Source of the DNA: Nitrosomonas sp.
GTDB taxonomy: Bacteria; Pseudomonadota; Gammaproteobacteria; Burkholderiales; Nitrosomonadaceae
Reading direction: 5' to 3'
NCBI GenBank assembly: GCA_016721865.1
Contig: JADKHF010000006.1
Span: 1 to 64,000, forward strand
Length of the DNA: 64,000 nt
The notes under the pieces are model-generated. The model saw only the letters and a list, made by a program, of their open reading frames with translations. It was not told the DNA's origin and did not search any database. Both the position numbers and the translations under genes were made by a program. Below are positions 29,729-37,135 of this stretch, piece after piece; position 1 is the first letter of the stretch; each line of letters starts with the position of its first letter.

Positions 29729-29900
29729 ATGAACAATCTGCCTGTATCTGATTCCCGATTCTCCTATCCCTTGAGCACACTGCAACAAATTGCCCGCGAT
29801 ATTTTGCTGCATGCCAAACAGGGTGGTGCTACCGCCTGTGAAACCAATGTTTCCGATGGATTTGGTCAAACCGTTACGGTGCGTCAGAATGCCGTGGAAA
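29729..29900 (+). pseudogene. pmbA remnant, first ~57 codons
   Basis: Begins MNNLPVSDSRFSYPLST as in the intact pmbA at 33187 and keeps its upstream sequence, so it may still be transcribed and translated. Identity ends after VTVRQNAVE, where the frame runs into foreign DNA (MESSMRDYIAARLRFSRER) and stops at 29966-29968. The product would be an about 80-residue chimera. Confidence 0.85.
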
Positions 29901-29973
29901 TGGAAAGCTCGATGCGCGACTACATCGCCGCCAGGTTGCGCTTCTCGCGCGAGCGCCCGGCCGCCTGAGCGCA

Positions 29974-31174
29974 ATGGCCAGCGTGCTTCTGCTGGGTGCC
30001 GGCCGCGGCCAGGTGCCGGCCTACAGGGCGGCCCGGGACTTGGGGCTCGACATCATTGCCGTCGACCCCGATGCGCAGGCGCCAGGGCTGGCGCTGGCCG
30101 CGCACCGCTACAGCTTCGACCTCGGCGACATCGGGCGGCTGATCGCGCTCGGCCGAAAGCATGGCGTGGTGGGCGTGTTCACGATGGCGGCTGACTATCC
30201 CATCCCAGCACTTGCCGAGGTTTGTGCCGCGCTGGCGCTGCCTGGGCTCACGCCCACGGCGGCACACCAGGCCACCCACAAGCACCGGATGCGCGAGGTC
30301 TTCGCCGAACACGGCGTGCCCGTGCCCGAGTTTCATCACGCGGCGAGTGCTGAGCAGGCGATCGCACTGGCGCGCCGACTGCCCGGAGACGCGATAATGA
30401 AGCCCGCGCTCAGCCAGGGCGGGCGTGGCGTCACCCGCGTTGCTCGCGATGCTGATGAGGCTGTCCTGATCACCGCCTTTGCCCATGCGCTGCGCCAAAC
30501 GCGTGCCGACGGTGTAATGGTCGAAGCTTTTGTCGAGGGTCCGGAGTTCTCGGTTGAGACACTCAGCTGGCGCGGCCAGCACCGCGTCATCGCTATCACC
30601 GAGAAACTCAGCAGCGGTGCGCCGCACTACGTCGAGCTCGGGCATGGCCAGCCCACCGTGTGTTCACTCGACCAGTTGGAGCAGCTGTCTGTTACGGCGC
30701 TGGCCGCGGTGCAGGCGCTGGGCATCAGCGACAGCGCCGGCCACAGCGAAATCCGCCTGAGTGCCAGCGGACCGCAGCTGATGGAGACCGGTGCACGACT
30801 GGGCGGAGGCTTCATCTGCAGCCATCTGGTGCCGCTGTCCACCGGCGTCGATCTGGTCGAGGCCGCGCTTATGGTAGCTCTGGACCGTTTGCCCGATCTG
30901 CAGCCGCGTCGTGCGCCACGCGCCGCGGCAATCCGCTTTCTGACCGCTGCACCGGGGCAGGTGCGCTGTGACGGGCGTAGCCGAAGCGCTCGCCATCGCC
31001 GGTGTCGAGCAGCTCGACGTCTATTGCCGGCCAGGCGACCGAGTAAGCTTGCTGACCGATGCCACCGCGCGCTGCGGCCATGTAATCGTCAGCGCCGATA
31101 GCCACGCCGCCGCCGCGGCAGGCGCCGAAGCAGCGCTGCGCTGCATCCGCATCGAGACCGAAGCGCATGGATGA
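29974..31174 (+). CDS. ATP-grasp carboxylate-amine ligase-like protein, frameshift near the end
   Basis: A 400-residue protein of the carbamoyl-phosphate-synthase/PurK-like ATP-grasp superfamily, which joins a carboxylate to an amine or thiol through an acyl phosphate. N-terminal Rossmann-like part VLLLGAGRGQVPAYRAARD with DIIAVDPDAQAPG; middle KHRMREVFAEHGVPVPEF; ATP-binding IMKPALSQGGRGVTRV and MVEAFVEGPEFSVETLSW; metal site HSEIRLSASGPQLMETGARLGGG. The frame breaks at about 30965-30970 (one extra base), then continues VTGVAEALAIAGVEQLDVY to a stop at 31172. Substrate unknown. Overlaps the amidohydrolase by eight bases. Codon use is strongly GC-biased, unlike all neighbours. Confidence 0.82.
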
Positions 31175-31940
31175 ACTGCTGGATTCGCTGGCCACAGGGG
31201 GCGGCGGCTCAGCGCGAGCCCGCTTCGAGACACTGCACGCCGAGCTGCGTCAGGACGGCTGGCTGGGCGCCTGCGCCATCGGTTTGGCCGGTGTCGAGGG
31301 CTACAGTCACGAGGCCTTCATCGCGGCCTGCGAGGCTCGACCCGGCTTGATCCCGATCGCCGGCTTTGACCCGGCGCAGGACGCCACACCGCAGGCCTTG
31401 CAGCGCTTACGTGCGCTGGGCTTTCGCGGCATCAAGATCCATCCGCGCTTCTCGGGTCTGACGCGCCAGCCGGGCAGGCTCGGCCCCGTGTTGCGCGCCG
31501 CGTCCGATGCGGGCCTGGTGGTGTTCTTCTGCACCTATCAGCATTGTGGTATCGAGCACTACCCCGACGGCGATCCGTTCAACTCGCTGGTGGCTATGCT
31601 ACGCGAGGCGCCTGAGACCCGCGTGGTGCTGGTGCATGGCGGCGATGTGTCGTTGCTGCGCTATGCGCAGCTGGTGCGGCACAACCCGCAGCTGCTGCTG
31701 GACCTGTCGATGACGCTGATGAAGTTTCCGGGCAGTTCGGTCGATGCCGACCTGGCCTTTCTGTTCCGTCATTTCGACCGCCGCATCTGCATCGGCACCG
31801 ACTGGCCCGAGTACGGCATGGCCGAAGTGCGGGCGCGCTTCGAACAGTTCGCCGCGGGCCTGCCGGAAGACAAGCGCCGCAACATTGCCCATGCCAATCT
31901 TCTCGGCTTCCTCGGACTGCAGCGCGACGGGCTTGTGTGA
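31167..31940 (+). CDS. Amidohydrolase-2 family TIM-barrel protein lacking the N-terminal HxH
   Basis: A 257-residue metal-dependent hydrolase/decarboxylase-like protein. Amidohydrolase-2 signatures are present in order: LGFRGIKIHPRFSG (strand 4 region), FCTYQH, VVLVHGGD and the late aspartate motif CIGTDWPEYG. The first-strand metal motif DxHxH normally found within ten residues of the start is absent, and upstream in-frame sequence reaches a stop (31083) without encoding it. So either the family member works without that site, or the 5' end is lost. Translationally coupled to the ATP-grasp gene (ATGGATGA overlap). Joint use of ligase and hydrolase suggests a small-molecule or surface-sugar pathway; that is inference. 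Confidence 0.75.
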   Translation: MDELLDSLATGGGGSARARFETLHAELRQDGWLGACAIGLAGVEGYSHEAFIAACEARPGLIPIAGFDPAQDATPQALQRLRALGFRGIKIHPRFSGLTRQPGRLGPVLRAASDAGLVVFFCTYQHCGIEHYPDGDPFNSLVAMLREAPETRVVLVHGGDVSLLRYAQLVRHNPQLLLDLSMTLMKFPGSSVDADLAFLFRHFDRRICIGTDWPEYGMAEVRARFEQFAAGLPEDKRRNIAHANLLGFLGLQRDGLV

Positions 31941-32026
31941 CAATCCGGGGCATGCAATCCACTGAGCAAGAACTTTGCCTCGAGGGCTTCCAGCGCGTGA
32001 CCGCCACCTTTGGAAAAGGTGAATAA

Positions 32027-32302
32027 AATTCTGGCCAAAGCGCTGAATAAGTGTAATCGCACCGGTTTGTATATCATGCCGCATCAATCCGGTCTTGCTT
32101 GATCAAAAAAATTGAAATGGTGCGGGAAATAACCTGCAATACGGGTGAGATCAGATGCGGATGGGCAGCGAATAGAGTCCGCAGTGGAATTGGCAGTGAG
32201 AGAACCCATTGGCGCACGGGTGCATTGGGAATGATGTGATCGACCAGGTGAGCAGCCATCTGCCCCATGCGCCTCCCACCGCACGAAGGACAGAATCCTC
32301 GC
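32027..32302 (-). pseudogene. IS91-family transposase fragment
   Basis: Minus-strand translation gives RGFCPSCGGRRMGQMAAHL, VDHIIPNAPVRQWVLSLPIP and LRTLFAAHPHLISPVLQV, the zinc-finger and adjoining region of Y2 (HUH) rolling-circle transposases of the IS91 family. After a frameshift near 32075 the sequence continues GAITLIQRFG, the start of the HUH domain, and is then cut off by the GC-rich fragment. The catalytic HUH and double-tyrosine motifs are missing, so it is inactive. Confidence 0.85.
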
Positions 32303-32314
32303 CGCTTATACTTA

Positions 32315-32335
32315 TTCTAATGGCTTCCATTAGAA
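32315..32335. repeat. Short hairpin beside the IS91 remnant
   Basis: TTCTAATGG-CTT-CCATTAGAA is a perfect 9-base inverted repeat with a 3-base loop. IS91-type elements carry hairpins at their ends, and this one lies just outside the transposase 5' region, so it may be such an end; a chance palindrome is possible. Confidence 0.4.
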
Positions 32336-32344
32336 AATTTTCCT

Positions 32345-32512
32345 AATGGAGAATCCGGAATTGCTGCGAACACCGCTTTGAGGCTTGGTAAATATTTTGG
32401 TGCACATCCGCAATCGTGGATGAATCTTCAATCACACTATGATCTGGAGATGGCTGAACAGAGTCTTGGCGATAAGCTGGAAAAGGAAGTGCATCCTCGT
32501 CCCGCGGCTTAA
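32345..32512 (+). pseudogene. higA antitoxin C-terminal remnant
   Basis: An open frame with no start reads NGESGIAANTALRLGKYFG, AHPQSWMNLQSHYDLEMAEQ and ends KEVHPRPAA. This is the C-terminal half of a HigA/VapI-type antitoxin (N-G-R-x-I-xx-TALRLxKxFG, W-x-N-L-Q). The N-terminal helix-turn-helix and any higB toxin are missing upstream, where the IS91 remnant begins. Stop codon at 32510-32512. Confidence 0.8.
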
Positions 32513-32538
32513 TAGGATGCTTGGTCACTTTCTAATCA

Positions 32539-33051
32539 TCAAACTTCGGTAATCGCTATCTGCAATTCCTGAAACAACAATCGAAAACTCTTGGGTGGTT
32601 TGTCAGCCGCTTTTTCTTTTTGCGCATTTCGGATCAGCAGTCTTAAACGCTGCAAGTCGGCTTCCGGATATTTCTGGGCGAATTCGGTGAGCGCGTGTTC
32701 ATCACTCAGCAAGCGTTCGCGCCAGCGTTCAAGCTGATGCAGCCGAGCGGTTTGGTGCACCGATGCTTGATGCCAGGAATCTAGTTTTTGCTGAATCGGT
32801 TGTGCGTCGACTTCGCGCATCAAGCGGCCAATGTATTGCATTTGCCGGCGGCGGGCGCCGTGTTTACTCATGGGCCGGGCAAGGTTGATGGCGTCGATTA
32901 AAATTTCAGGCAGATCAAACTCGGCCAGTTTTTTGGAATCCAGTTCTACTAATTGCTCGCCAATTTCCTGCAAGGCATGCATGTCTTTTTTGCGCTGCGT
33001 TTTGCTCGGCGCAGCATCCTGTTCGATATCGTTTTCCGGGGTGTTTTGCAC
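32539..33051 (-). CDS. yjgA: YjgA / DUF615 ribosome-associated protein
   Basis: A 170-residue, highly charged helical protein of the DUF615 (YjgA/DarP) family, associated with 50S ribosome maturation. Typical opening after an acidic tail: KTQRKKDMHALQEIGEQLVEL, LPEILIDAINLARPMSKHGARRRQMQYIG and ERLLSDEHALTEF. Divergent from pmbA with about 135 bases between, the standard yjgA-pmbA arrangement in proteobacteria. Intact here; a decayed copy lies 3 kb to the left. Confidence 0.93.
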   Translation of the reverse strand: MQNTPENDIEQDAAPSKTQRKKDMHALQEIGEQLVELDSKKLAEFDLPEILIDAINLARPMSKHGARRRQMQYIGRLMREVDAQPIQQKLDSWHQASVHQTARLHQLERWRERLLSDEHALTEFAQKYPEADLQRLRLLIRNAQKEKAADKPPKSFRLLFQELQIAITEV

Positions 33052-33186
33052 GGTAACCTGTGTAATGCGGTGTCAAGAAGCTGCTATCATAGCGCTTTAC
33101 ATGAATGTTATTCCATTTGATTTGTTTTTTTACGACCGAAGCTTTTATTTTCAATCCCGCTTAAATTTTCTGTCACAACGCTATTT

Positions 33187-34545
33187 ATGAACAATCTGCC
33201 TGTTTCTGATTCCCGATTCTCCTATCCCTTGAGCACATTGCAACAAATTGCCCGCGATATTTTGCTGCATGCCAAACAGGGCGGCGCTACCGCCTGTGAA
33301 ACCAATGTTTCCGATGGATTTGGTCAAACCGTTACGGTGCGTCAGGATGCGGTTGAAACGATTGAATACAATCGCGACAAAGGGTTGTCGGTAACGGTTT
33401 ACATCGGACAGAAGCGTGGCCATGCCAGTACCTCGGATTTCTCACCGCAAGCTATCAGCGATACGGTTGCGGCGGCTTTGTCGATTGCCCGCTATACCGC
33501 GGACGATGATTGCGCCGGATTGGCCGAAGCGGAACTGCTGGCAAAAGACTATCCGAATTTAAATTTATATTATCCCTGGCAAATCAACGTTGAAGACGCT
33601 ATCGACCTGGCAAAAAATTGTGAGCAAGCGGCGTATGCGGCGGATAAGCGCATTACCAATTCCGAAGGCGCTACGATTTCCGTCAGTGAATCGCAATTCA
33701 TCTATGCCAACAGTCTGGGTTTCATGGGAGGATATCCGCTGTCGCGCCACAGCATCAGTTGCGCCATGATCGCTGAACAAGGCGACAGCAAGCAGCGGGA
33801 TTACTGGTACAGCGTTTCGCGGGATGCCGCTGATCTGGAAGCGGTGGAAAGCATCGGGCAAAAGGCGGGCATGCGCAGCGCGGCGCGCCTGGGCGCGAAG
33901 AAAATCACCACCTGTGAAGTGCCGGTAGTGTTTGAAGCGCCGGTCGCTTCCGGTTTGATCGGGCATTTTGCTTCGGCGGTGAGCGGTGGCAATCTTTACC
34001 GGAAATCTTCTTTTTTGCTGGATAGCATTGGACAGCAGGTTTTTGCACCCGATATCCAGATTCTTGAATTGCCGCATCTGCACAAAGGCCTGGCCAGCGG
34101 CGCATTTGACGATGATGGCGTAGCGACAGTCGAACGCAAGGTGGTGGAAAATGGCATCGTGCAGGGTTATTTTCTGAGTAGTTATTCGGCCCGGAAACTG
34201 GGATTGCGCACGACCGGAAACGCCGGTGGCACGCATAATCTGATTATGCAGAATGCTGCACCGATGGACTTTGATGCGTTGTTGAAGAAAATGGGCACAG
34301 GCTTGCTGGTGACGGAATTGATGGGGCATGGCATCAATGCGGTGACCGGCGATTATTCGCGCGGCGCTTCGGGTTTTTGGGTCGAAAACGGGGCAATCAG
34401 TTACGCGGTCGAGGAAATCACTATCGCTGGAAATTTGAAAGACATGTTTCAGGGAATACTGGCTACCGGTAATGACATTGTGGTGCGCGGATCGAAACAG
34501 TGCGGATCGATTCTGATCGACCGCATGACCATAGCCGGTGGTTGA
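33187..34545 (+). CDS. pmbA: Metalloprotease subunit PmbA/TldE
   Basis: Partner of TldD in a cytoplasmic protease that processes modified peptides and CcdA-like antitoxins. The 452-residue product is full length, with the TldE N-domain (ACETNVSDGFGQTVTVRQ, GLSVTVYIGQKRGHASTSD) and C-domain landmarks (SGLIGHFASAVSGGNLYRKSS, TTGNAGGTHNLIMQN, GINAVTGDYSRGASGFWVENG). As expected for PmbA/TldE the HExxxH zinc motif of TldD is absent. Starts directly after a conserved upstream region shared with the decayed copy at 29729. Confidence 0.96.
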   Translation: MNNLPVSDSRFSYPLSTLQQIARDILLHAKQGGATACETNVSDGFGQTVTVRQDAVETIEYNRDKGLSVTVYIGQKRGHASTSDFSPQAISDTVAAALSIARYTADDDCAGLAEAELLAKDYPNLNLYYPWQINVEDAIDLAKNCEQAAYAADKRITNSEGATISVSESQFIYANSLGFMGGYPLSRHSISCAMIAEQGDSKQRDYWYSVSRDAADLEAVESIGQKAGMRSAARLGAKKITTCEVPVVFEAPVASGLIGHFASAVSGGNLYRKSSFLLDSIGQQVFAPDIQILELPHLHKGLASGAFDDDGVATVERKVVENGIVQGYFLSSYSARKLGLRTTGNAGGTHNLIMQNAAPMDFDALLKKMGTGLLVTELMGHGINAVTGDYSRGASGFWVENGAISYAVEEITIAGNLKDMFQGILATGNDIVVRGSKQCGSILIDRMTIAGG

Positions 34546-34671
34546 AAACGTTGTTTGGAACAGGTTTGGTTTCGTTTGTTTTCCTGCAAGTGCTTAAGGC
34601 GGCCCTCGTGATTATGCTTTTAGCCGGTAGGAAAAAGTAAGCTGCCGGATTCTTAACGGGAAGTTTTACAA

Positions 34672-34902
34672 TCATCTCTTTCTGAGAAAAAAAATAAATT
34701 CCTTGTCGAATTCAGATATCGACAATAACTCATTCCTCGTTTGTTCGGCAAAAACTTGAAAATCAATTACGGAACCCGGATCAGTGGCAACAATTTTCAA
34801 GGTTTGCCCGCTGGTCATTCCAGCCAGCGATTGTTTGGTGCGTAGGATGGGCAATGGGCAAACCATGCCGCGCGCGTCCAGTTCCTTATCTATTTTCTGC
34901 AT
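34672..34902 (-). CDS. tusA: TusA/SirA-family sulfur carrier
   Basis: A 76-residue sulfurtransferase carrying sulfur as a persulfide on the conserved cysteine in ARGMVCPLPILRTKQSL. The rest (GQTLKIVATDPGSVIDFQVF, then a short beta-alpha-beta end) fits the family. It may serve tRNA thiolation or sulfur trafficking; no tus, dsr or thi gene is adjacent, so the specific role is open. Confidence 0.92.
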   Translation of the reverse strand: MQKIDKELDARGMVCPLPILRTKQSLAGMTSGQTLKIVATDPGSVIDFQVFAEQTRNELLSISEFDKEFIFFLRKR

Positions 34903-34964
34903 TTTCCGGTAAAGTAGATTGACCAGCTTCTCTACGATAAAGTGTAAAGTACCAAATTCTAAAG

Positions 34965-35225
34965 ATTATATTTCTGATCGGTGTTATTTTTCTTCTTCAA
35001 GAAGCGATCAAGAATCTGGTAAAGCTGACCAAAGTCAAAAAGTCTAGGCAGGAAAACGTTCATTCCCGCTCGCATGAATTCTTGTTGATCATGTTCTATA
35101 GTTTCAGAGGGGGCTGAAAACTATAGGCGCATCTGCCAGGTGTGAATCTTGGCGAATGTGCTGGATTGCTTCCACGCCATCCATTTCCGATTTCTGTTTA
35201 TTATAAAATGACGAAAGTTTGGAGA
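34965..35225 (-). pseudogene. Degraded response-regulator receiver domain
   Basis: The minus strand spells pieces of a receiver domain in more than one frame: EMDGVEAIQHIRQDSHLADAP (the MDGxExxxxIR segment after the phospho-Asp) and, in another frame, EFMRAGMNVFLPRLFDFGQL followed by YQILDRFLKK, which is the region after the TxH/AhA strand to the C-terminus. The aspartate strand and the frame joining the two are lost. Likely the tail of a lost response regulator or hybrid kinase. Confidence 0.5.
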
Positions 35226-35867
35226 GCAAAAACTTGTGGTCTTATAGAGATGTTCAAGGAATTGTGGTAGAGGATGCGGTGTAGAAACAGGAATAAATGC
35301 CATTTATCATGCATAAACTGCGCTTTTTCTGCTGCTTTTTCCTTGCATTGGTTGCCCTCGAATGCGTTTTTCTAAAATCTGTTAATATTTGAAGTTGTAT
35401 TGCTTTTGAAAGATCGCTGCTTCAGTGTGACCTGAAGTAGTATCCATATGATTATTAGTAATATTATTTCTTTAGATACTTGTTGGATGTCGATAATAGT
35501 TACTTCAAGATATTTTTTATCAGGTTATATCTGAATTCAGCAGGTAAAATACACAATTGAATGTATAAATAGTACCATTTGATTGATCTGATCGATAAAT
35601 CAAAAGAATGTATTATGAGTAATCATATAATTTTAGTGCTTTGTGCTGCTGTACTTTCAAGCTGATATCCGAATTGCGAAGCATCATTTTGTGATGTTTT
35701 TTTAGACTGATTCACAGAAAAATTTCTGGGTCATATATTAAATAACAGACGATTTTCTTGCGGAACCAATGATTCGAGTTTGTATCTGAATTAAGAGTTA
35801 AATATATTCAGGATGCCTGACTTTTTATGCGATTTCTCCTTGCGCTGATGAAACAGTCGAATGGATT
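35226..35867. other. Long AT-rich non-coding stretch
   Basis: No convincing gene. It includes the possible beginnings of the degraded receiver gene, one tiny open frame with a terminator-like hairpin (35615-35704, listed separately) and AT-rich sequence before the Zn peptidase. No tRNA-like or other structured RNA recognised. Confidence 0.5.
35615..35704 (+). other. Tiny ORF followed by a terminator-like hairpin
   Basis: ATG at 35615 opens a 16-codon frame, MSNHIILVLCAAVLSS, ending TGA at 35663-35665. Fifteen bases on, AAGCATCA pairs with TGATGTTT (one G-T pair) and runs into T7 (35681-35704), a plausible intrinsic terminator. It could be a leader peptide or the edge of a small RNA; there is no clear Shine-Dalgarno site, so this may be chance. 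Confidence 0.3.
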
Positions 35868-36482
35868 ATGTTTTATTTAGTACTCGTTATTGCTTTGACA
35901 GTACTCATTCTAGGACCGTCTTACTGGGTCAAGCATACCCTTAGGAAATACAGTTACCCTGAAGATCGTTACCCGGGTACAGGTGGAGAGCTGGCACGAA
36001 TTTTATTGGATTGGGCCAATTTACAGGCGGTCAAGGTGGAGGTGACGGAGCAAGGTGATCATTATGATCCGATAGAGAAATCTGTTCGTCTGACACCGGA
36101 TAAATTTAATGGCAAGTCGTTGACAGCAATTACCGTGGCTGCGCATGAGGTGGGGCACGCAATACAGGATCGGGATGGTTATTTGCCGCTAAAATTACGT
36201 ACGCGATTGATGCAAATAGCTGCTCTGGCTGAGAAATTGGGTGCGGCTATTTTGATGATTGCTCCCGTCATTACAGTTATCACCCGGGCACCGGTCGCGG
36301 GCGCATTGTTTTTTGCCGGTGGCCTGTTAACACTGGGTGTTGCAACAGTAGTGCATTTGATTACCCTTCCGATGGAAATGCACGCGAGTTTTGCGCGCGC
36401 ACTGCCGATGCTGGAGCACGGTAAATACCTGATTCAAGGGGATGAGCCACATGCACGCAAAATCCTGCGCGCAGCAGCCTAG
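35868..36482 (+). CDS. Membrane Zn-dependent peptidase (YugP type), in-frame amber near the end
   Basis: Membrane metallopeptidase of the neutral zinc peptidase YugP/DUF family (PF04298-like). N-terminal helix FYLVLVIALTVLILGPSYW, extracytoplasmic or membrane-proximal core with the zinc motif VAAHEVGHAIQD, two further membrane helices (GAAILMIAPVITVI, AGALFFAGGLLTLGVATVV), and the late motif LPMEMHASFARALPML supplying the third ligand. Translation stops at TAG 36480-36482, yet the same frame continues TYVSASLITLLNIGRWWAIL then RR to TAG 36549-36551, which is the expected family C-terminus. A single base change (TTG to TAG) would explain it. Substrate unknown. Confidence 0.88.
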   Translation: MFYLVLVIALTVLILGPSYWVKHTLRKYSYPEDRYPGTGGELARILLDWANLQAVKVEVTEQGDHYDPIEKSVRLTPDKFNGKSLTAITVAAHEVGHAIQDRDGYLPLKLRTRLMQIAALAEKLGAAILMIAPVITVITRAPVAGALFFAGGLLTLGVATVVHLITLPMEMHASFARALPMLEHGKYLIQGDEPHARKILRAAA

Positions 36483-36685
36483 ACGTATGTTTCGGCCTCG
36501 CTGATAACATTGCTTAATATCGGCCGGTGGTGGGCAATTCTTCGCCGCTAGCTGTTTTGAATTTGTAGATTTTATGCTACATGCAGTCTTGACCCCGTAA
36601 TATAAGCGATTTACCATGTGAGTTTTTGATGGTAACTATCTATTTATACATAAATAAAGTAATCGGAAATCTCTTAAGTTAAAGG

Positions 36686-37126
36686 ATGAATATGATGCAT
36701 TTGGTTAAACAACAAAAGGCAAAAGCCGTACGTGGGTTTACACTTCTTGAGTTGCTCGTTGTGATGGTTATCATTGGTTTGCTGGCTGCCTATGTTGGGC
36801 CTAAATACTTTTCACAAGTCGGCAAATCAGAAATTAAAATGGCTCAAGCGCAAATCGATGCGTTGGAAAAGGCATTGCATCAATATCGTTTGGATGTGGG
36901 GAGCTATCCAGCCACCGAGCTGGGATTAACTGCACTGGTCGCACGCCCCAATAATGAATCAAGATGGCAGGGGCCTTATCTTTCAAAATTACCGCCGGCG
37001 GATCCTTGGGGGCGTGCCTATGTCTATAAATATCCCGGCGAACGTGCGGAATTCGATTTGCTCTCTTACGGAAAAGATGGACAACCGGGCGGTGAGGGTG
37101 AAGCAGCTGATATAACAAATTGGTAA
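36686..37126 (+). CDS. gspG: Major pseudopilin GspG
   Basis: Structural subunit of the type II secretion pseudopilus. Prepilin peptidase site RG-FTLLELLVVMVIIGLLAA, with cleavage after Gly; then VGPKYFSQVGKSEIKMAQAQ and the GspG C-terminal calcium region LDVGSYPATELGLTALV, DPWGRAYVYKYPG and SYGKDGQPGGEGEAADI. Length 146 is normal. First gene of the secretion locus; the next starts 9 bases later. No prepilin peptidase (gspO/pilD) is in the window. Confidence 0.96.
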   Translation: MNMMHLVKQQKAKAVRGFTLLELLVVMVIIGLLAAYVGPKYFSQVGKSEIKMAQAQIDALEKALHQYRLDVGSYPATELGLTALVARPNNESRWQGPYLSKLPPADPWGRAYVYKYPGERAEFDLLSYGKDGQPGGEGEAADITNW

Positions 37127-37135
37127 ATCCCAGTA

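Larger units (their letters stand above)
29376..29900. repeat. Decayed second copy of the yjgA-pmbA junction
   Basis: This stretch matches 32538-33358 with scattered single-base differences, but lacks the bases corresponding to about 32745-33039 (roughly 295 bases from within yjgA). Homology stops abruptly at about 29900, where GC-rich foreign sequence begins. It is therefore a partial duplication with an internal deletion and a truncated right end, in direct orientation with the intact copy 3 kb away. Confidence 0.9.
29900..32026. mobile_element. GC-rich foreign fragment carrying parts of an operon
   Basis: Base composition changes sharply from AT-rich to strongly GC-rich at about 29900 and back at about 32010. 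Inside are four consecutive plus-strand coding pieces packed with overlaps: the end of one gene (to 29968), an ATP-grasp gene, an amidohydrolase gene and the first codons of a fourth gene (ATG 31952, stop 32024-32026 after leaving the fragment). Being cut at both ends within genes, it is a piece of a larger operon. No integrase or inverted repeats are visible at the ends; IS91 remnants adjoin the right end. Real transfer or a chimeric assembly are both possible. Confidence 0.8.

Noticed and set aside
30000..32000. Several long frames on both strands in the GC-rich fragment
   Set aside because: GC-rich DNA has few stops, so shadows abound. Only the ATP-grasp and amidohydrolase frames show family motifs and overlapping starts.
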